DNA of 6,278 nt from an uncultured bacterium (GTDB taxonomy: Bacteria > Planctomycetota > UBA8108). Under the pieces are notes generated by a model. It had not been told where the DNA came from. It searched no databases and saw only the letters and a list, made by a program, of their open reading frames with translations. The position numbers and the translations under genes are program-made. The stretch spans positions 1-6,278 of the forward strand of contig CAJWZY010000135.1 in NCBI GenBank assembly GCA_913050545.1. Reading direction: 5' to 3'. How positions within the stretch are numbered: the first letter of the stretch is position 1; each line of letters starts with the position of its first letter. This document shows, one piece after another, positions 5,036-6,278 of the stretch.

Positions 5036-5947
5036 GCCACCCTTGCCGCAGTCGGGGCAGGTGTGCCTTTCGACGGCTTCCTGCAGTTCGATGAGCTTGT
5101 CGAGAGCCACTACAATGCCGCGTTCTTGTTTCTGGGTAGGCGCCTCACTGGTGATTTCGCGGGAGATGAGTTTTTCGACCCGGTTCATCCAGGCTGCTAC
5201 GGTCTGCAGGGGCTTCCCGTGTTCGTCCTTCAGGACGGCGAGTCGTTCCTCAGCCCTTTGCTTGAGGGCTCCGGGGAGGTTGTCATAATCCGTCACCAGG
5301 AGGGCATACTGGGCAAACTCGAGCAGTGTTTCTTTCTGCCTGTTGTAGGCCAGCGCGATGAGCTCACAAGCCCGCCAGTCTGCGATGAGCAGCGTGCGGG
5401 CCTCCCTGTTGAGGCGTTCACATTTCTCGATGACACTCTTGTAATTCTCTTTGCTGAAGTCGATCTCCGCCTCAAGCAGCAGGGCATAGGCACGCAGGTA
5501 GGGATTGGGACGGTTCCCCAGCGCGCTGGGGTCGAGCTTTGCGAGGGTTGAAACGGCCACCTCAAGCTTTCCCCCTTCAAATGCTGTAGCGGCGCTGTGG
5601 TAGGCCGGGTAGAGCTCACTGAGACTGCTCTGGATAAAATCCACAGTGTCGAGGTCCGCTGCAATCTCCGGAGAGAGCTCACGCAGCGCGGAGCCAATTT
5701 CGTATTCGAGAACCATGGCCCGGTATCTTGTGGGATCGAGCTTCATGGTCTTGACGAGATGCTGGATGAAGATCTCGGTCTTGTCCCGGCTGCTGAATTC
5801 ACTGGGGTGCTGGGCACAGAGAGAGGAGGGCGTCACCCCGTAAAAGAAAACGAGAGTGAGCACGGTAGCGGAGATGGAACGAATGAAATTTCCTGGAGCC
5901 ATTTTATTACCCGCAAGAGGTGCCTGGAAGACGCCGACTGACTTCAT
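5033..5947 (-). CDS. Exported helical-repeat protein ending at an in-frame TGA (frame continues to 4784)
   Basis: The conventional reading gives 304 residues. A hydrophobic signal segment (SATVLTLVFFYGV, about 26-38) with likely cleavage at SLCA|Q near residue 45 predicts export. Met16 (ATG at 5900-5902) is an equally good start and gives a more normal signal peptide; neither ATG has a strong ribosome binding site. Residues about 50-295 are mostly amphipathic helices with TPR-like spacing (for example LEVAVSTLAKLDPSALG, ENYKSVIEKCERLNREA). They lead into a helix (VVALDKLIELQEAVERH, about 279-295) followed by TCPDCGKGG and the TGA. In related planctomycete-type proteins, as I recall them, such a helix is followed by a Gly/Gln-rich linker and a short 'LPP-x-Y-x-x-L-x-x-x-YY-x-x-L' tail. 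Exactly that tail follows here, in frame, after the TGA. I therefore think the full protein is about 387 residues (372 from Met16). Its function is unknown; a scaffolding or envelope role is inferred. Confidence 0.75.
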   Translation of the reverse strand: MKSVGVFQAPLAGNKMAPGNFIRSISATVLTLVFFYGVTPSSLCAQHPSEFSSRDKTEIFIQHLVKTMKLDPTRYRAMVLEYEIGSALRELSPEIAADLDTVDFIQSSLSELYPAYHSAATAFEGGKLEVAVSTLAKLDPSALGNRPNPYLRAYALLLEAEIDFSKENYKSVIEKCERLNREARTLLIADWRACELIALAYNRQKETLLEFAQYALLVTDYDNLPGALKQRAEERLAVLKDEHGKPLQTVAAWMNRVEKLISREITSEAPTQKQERGIVVALDKLIELQEAVERHTCPDCGKGG

Positions 5948-5953
5948 AGGTCT

Positions 5954-5981
5954 ATTGTTGTTCTGTGCCGTGGAAGGTCAA
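5954..5981 (-). promoter_or_regulatory. Weak sigma70-like promoter upstream of the exported repeat protein
   Basis: On the minus strand TTGACC (5976-5981) is followed after 16 bases by AACAAT (5954-5959), matching the -35 box at five of six positions and the -10 box at four of six. Transcription would begin near 5947, on the first ATG. That would favour the second ATG (5900-5902) as the real start, leaving a leader of about 45 bases. The spacing is one base shorter than ideal and the -10 box is poor. Read-through from the gene at 6024-6278 is equally possible. Confidence 0.25.
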
Positions 5982-6023
5982 AGAAAAAGAAGGGATCATT
6001 CGGTAATCGCGTGCAGGCGAGGT

Positions 6024-6278
6024 TTACTGGCCTATTGAGCCCGCAATTTTCCTTAAAAGTTTCTCAATCTCTTTCTGTTTGCGGCCGATTTCCTGCAGCT
6101 GATTTTTTGCCTCAGCAGACAGCTTCTCGCCTTCGCGGGTGCCGTCGAATCTTCCGGTCCTCCGATTTACGCGGATCTGCAGGGCGCGGACCATCTTTAA
6201 TTCCGCTGACTTTGCGAGCAGTGGAGCTGAGCTGTTCTGGTTCTGCTTCTGACGCCCCTTGTTGGGGTTGGGTGGAGG
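6024..6278 (-). CDS. C-terminal part of a charged, helical protein of unknown function (runs off right edge)
   Basis: The last 84 codons are visible, ending in TAA at 6024-6026; the gene begins outside the window. The visible part starts with a Pro/Asn/Gln-rich linker (PPPNPNKGRQKQNQN). A helical segment LLAKSAELKMVRALQIRVNR (residues 20-39 of the visible part) follows, then TGRFDGTREGEKLSAEAKNQ and a lysine-rich amphipathic helix (LQEIGRKQKEIEKLLRKIA) that could form a coiled coil. The pattern 'LAELKMLRxMQxRVNxRT', then 'LS..Q..L..L...Q..I..L', is one I associate with long coiled-coil proteins of planctomycetes and verrucomicrobia encoded next to repeat proteins like that at 5033-5947. This is from memory and not verified. 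The frame is clear, and 76 bases separate it from the next gene. Confidence 0.75.
   Translation of the reverse strand, partial: PPPNPNKGRQKQNQNSSAPLLAKSAELKMVRALQIRVNRRTGRFDGTREGEKLSAEAKNQLQEIGRKQKEIEKLLRKIAGSIGQ

Noticed and set aside
4706..5551. Long open frame on the plus strand (281 codons)
   Set aside because: It lies opposite the exported repeat protein and its extension, with no signal, motif or ribosome binding site. It is a shadow frame, although it spans the gap left by ending the repeat protein at 5033.

Overview
The window reads as a compact, moderately GC-rich bacterial chromosome segment in which every supported gene is on the minus strand, so transcription runs from right to left. 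The gene content suggests the Planctomycetes-Verrucomicrobia group, with Verrucomicrobiota my preferred guess. The reasons are an exported protein with a C-terminal NPCBM module, an exported helical-repeat protein with a Gly/Cys-rich linker, a thioredoxin-TPR fusion, and a futalosine-pathway MqnA relative. This assignment comes from recalled family distributions, not a search.

Right half, about 3480-6278: an envelope or secretory gene block. It begins with the C-terminus of a helical, charged protein (6024-6278, running off the right edge). Next is an exported helical-repeat protein (5033-5947), then an NPCBM protein with a TTG start (3484-4782), then an exported thioredoxin-like protein with CGWC and TPR-like helices (2490-3449). 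The most notable feature is an in-frame TGA at 5033-5035 in the second gene. The same frame stays open for 82 more codons, with no ATG/GTG/TTG start, and ends at 4784, one base before the next gene's start. The TGA sits where the first cysteine of a second CxxCGxG motif would be (CPDCGKG, G, [TGA]SGCGNG), and a strong stem-loop follows it. A selenocysteine (Sec) codon, a nonsense mutation and a sequencing error are all possible.

Left half, about 1-2474: a LOG-family phosphoribohydrolase-like gene (1590-2474) overlaps by one base with a HAD phosphatase gene of the beta-phosphoglucomutase type (931-1590). An MqnA-like gene (210-854) follows. It lacks about 60 N-terminal residues of the normal chorismate dehydratase, although its ATG has a good ribosome binding site. 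Beyond it are a possible 15-codon ORF and the start of an unrecognised membrane-anchored protein that leaves the window at base 1.

Tight spacing (1-base overlap, 1-base gap, 15 and 34-base gaps) suggests that 1590-5947 at least is co-transcribed. A weak promoter-like pair lies just upstream of 5947. I saw no RNA genes, mobile elements, CRISPR arrays or convincing intrinsic terminators. No gene-free stretch exceeds 300 bases.
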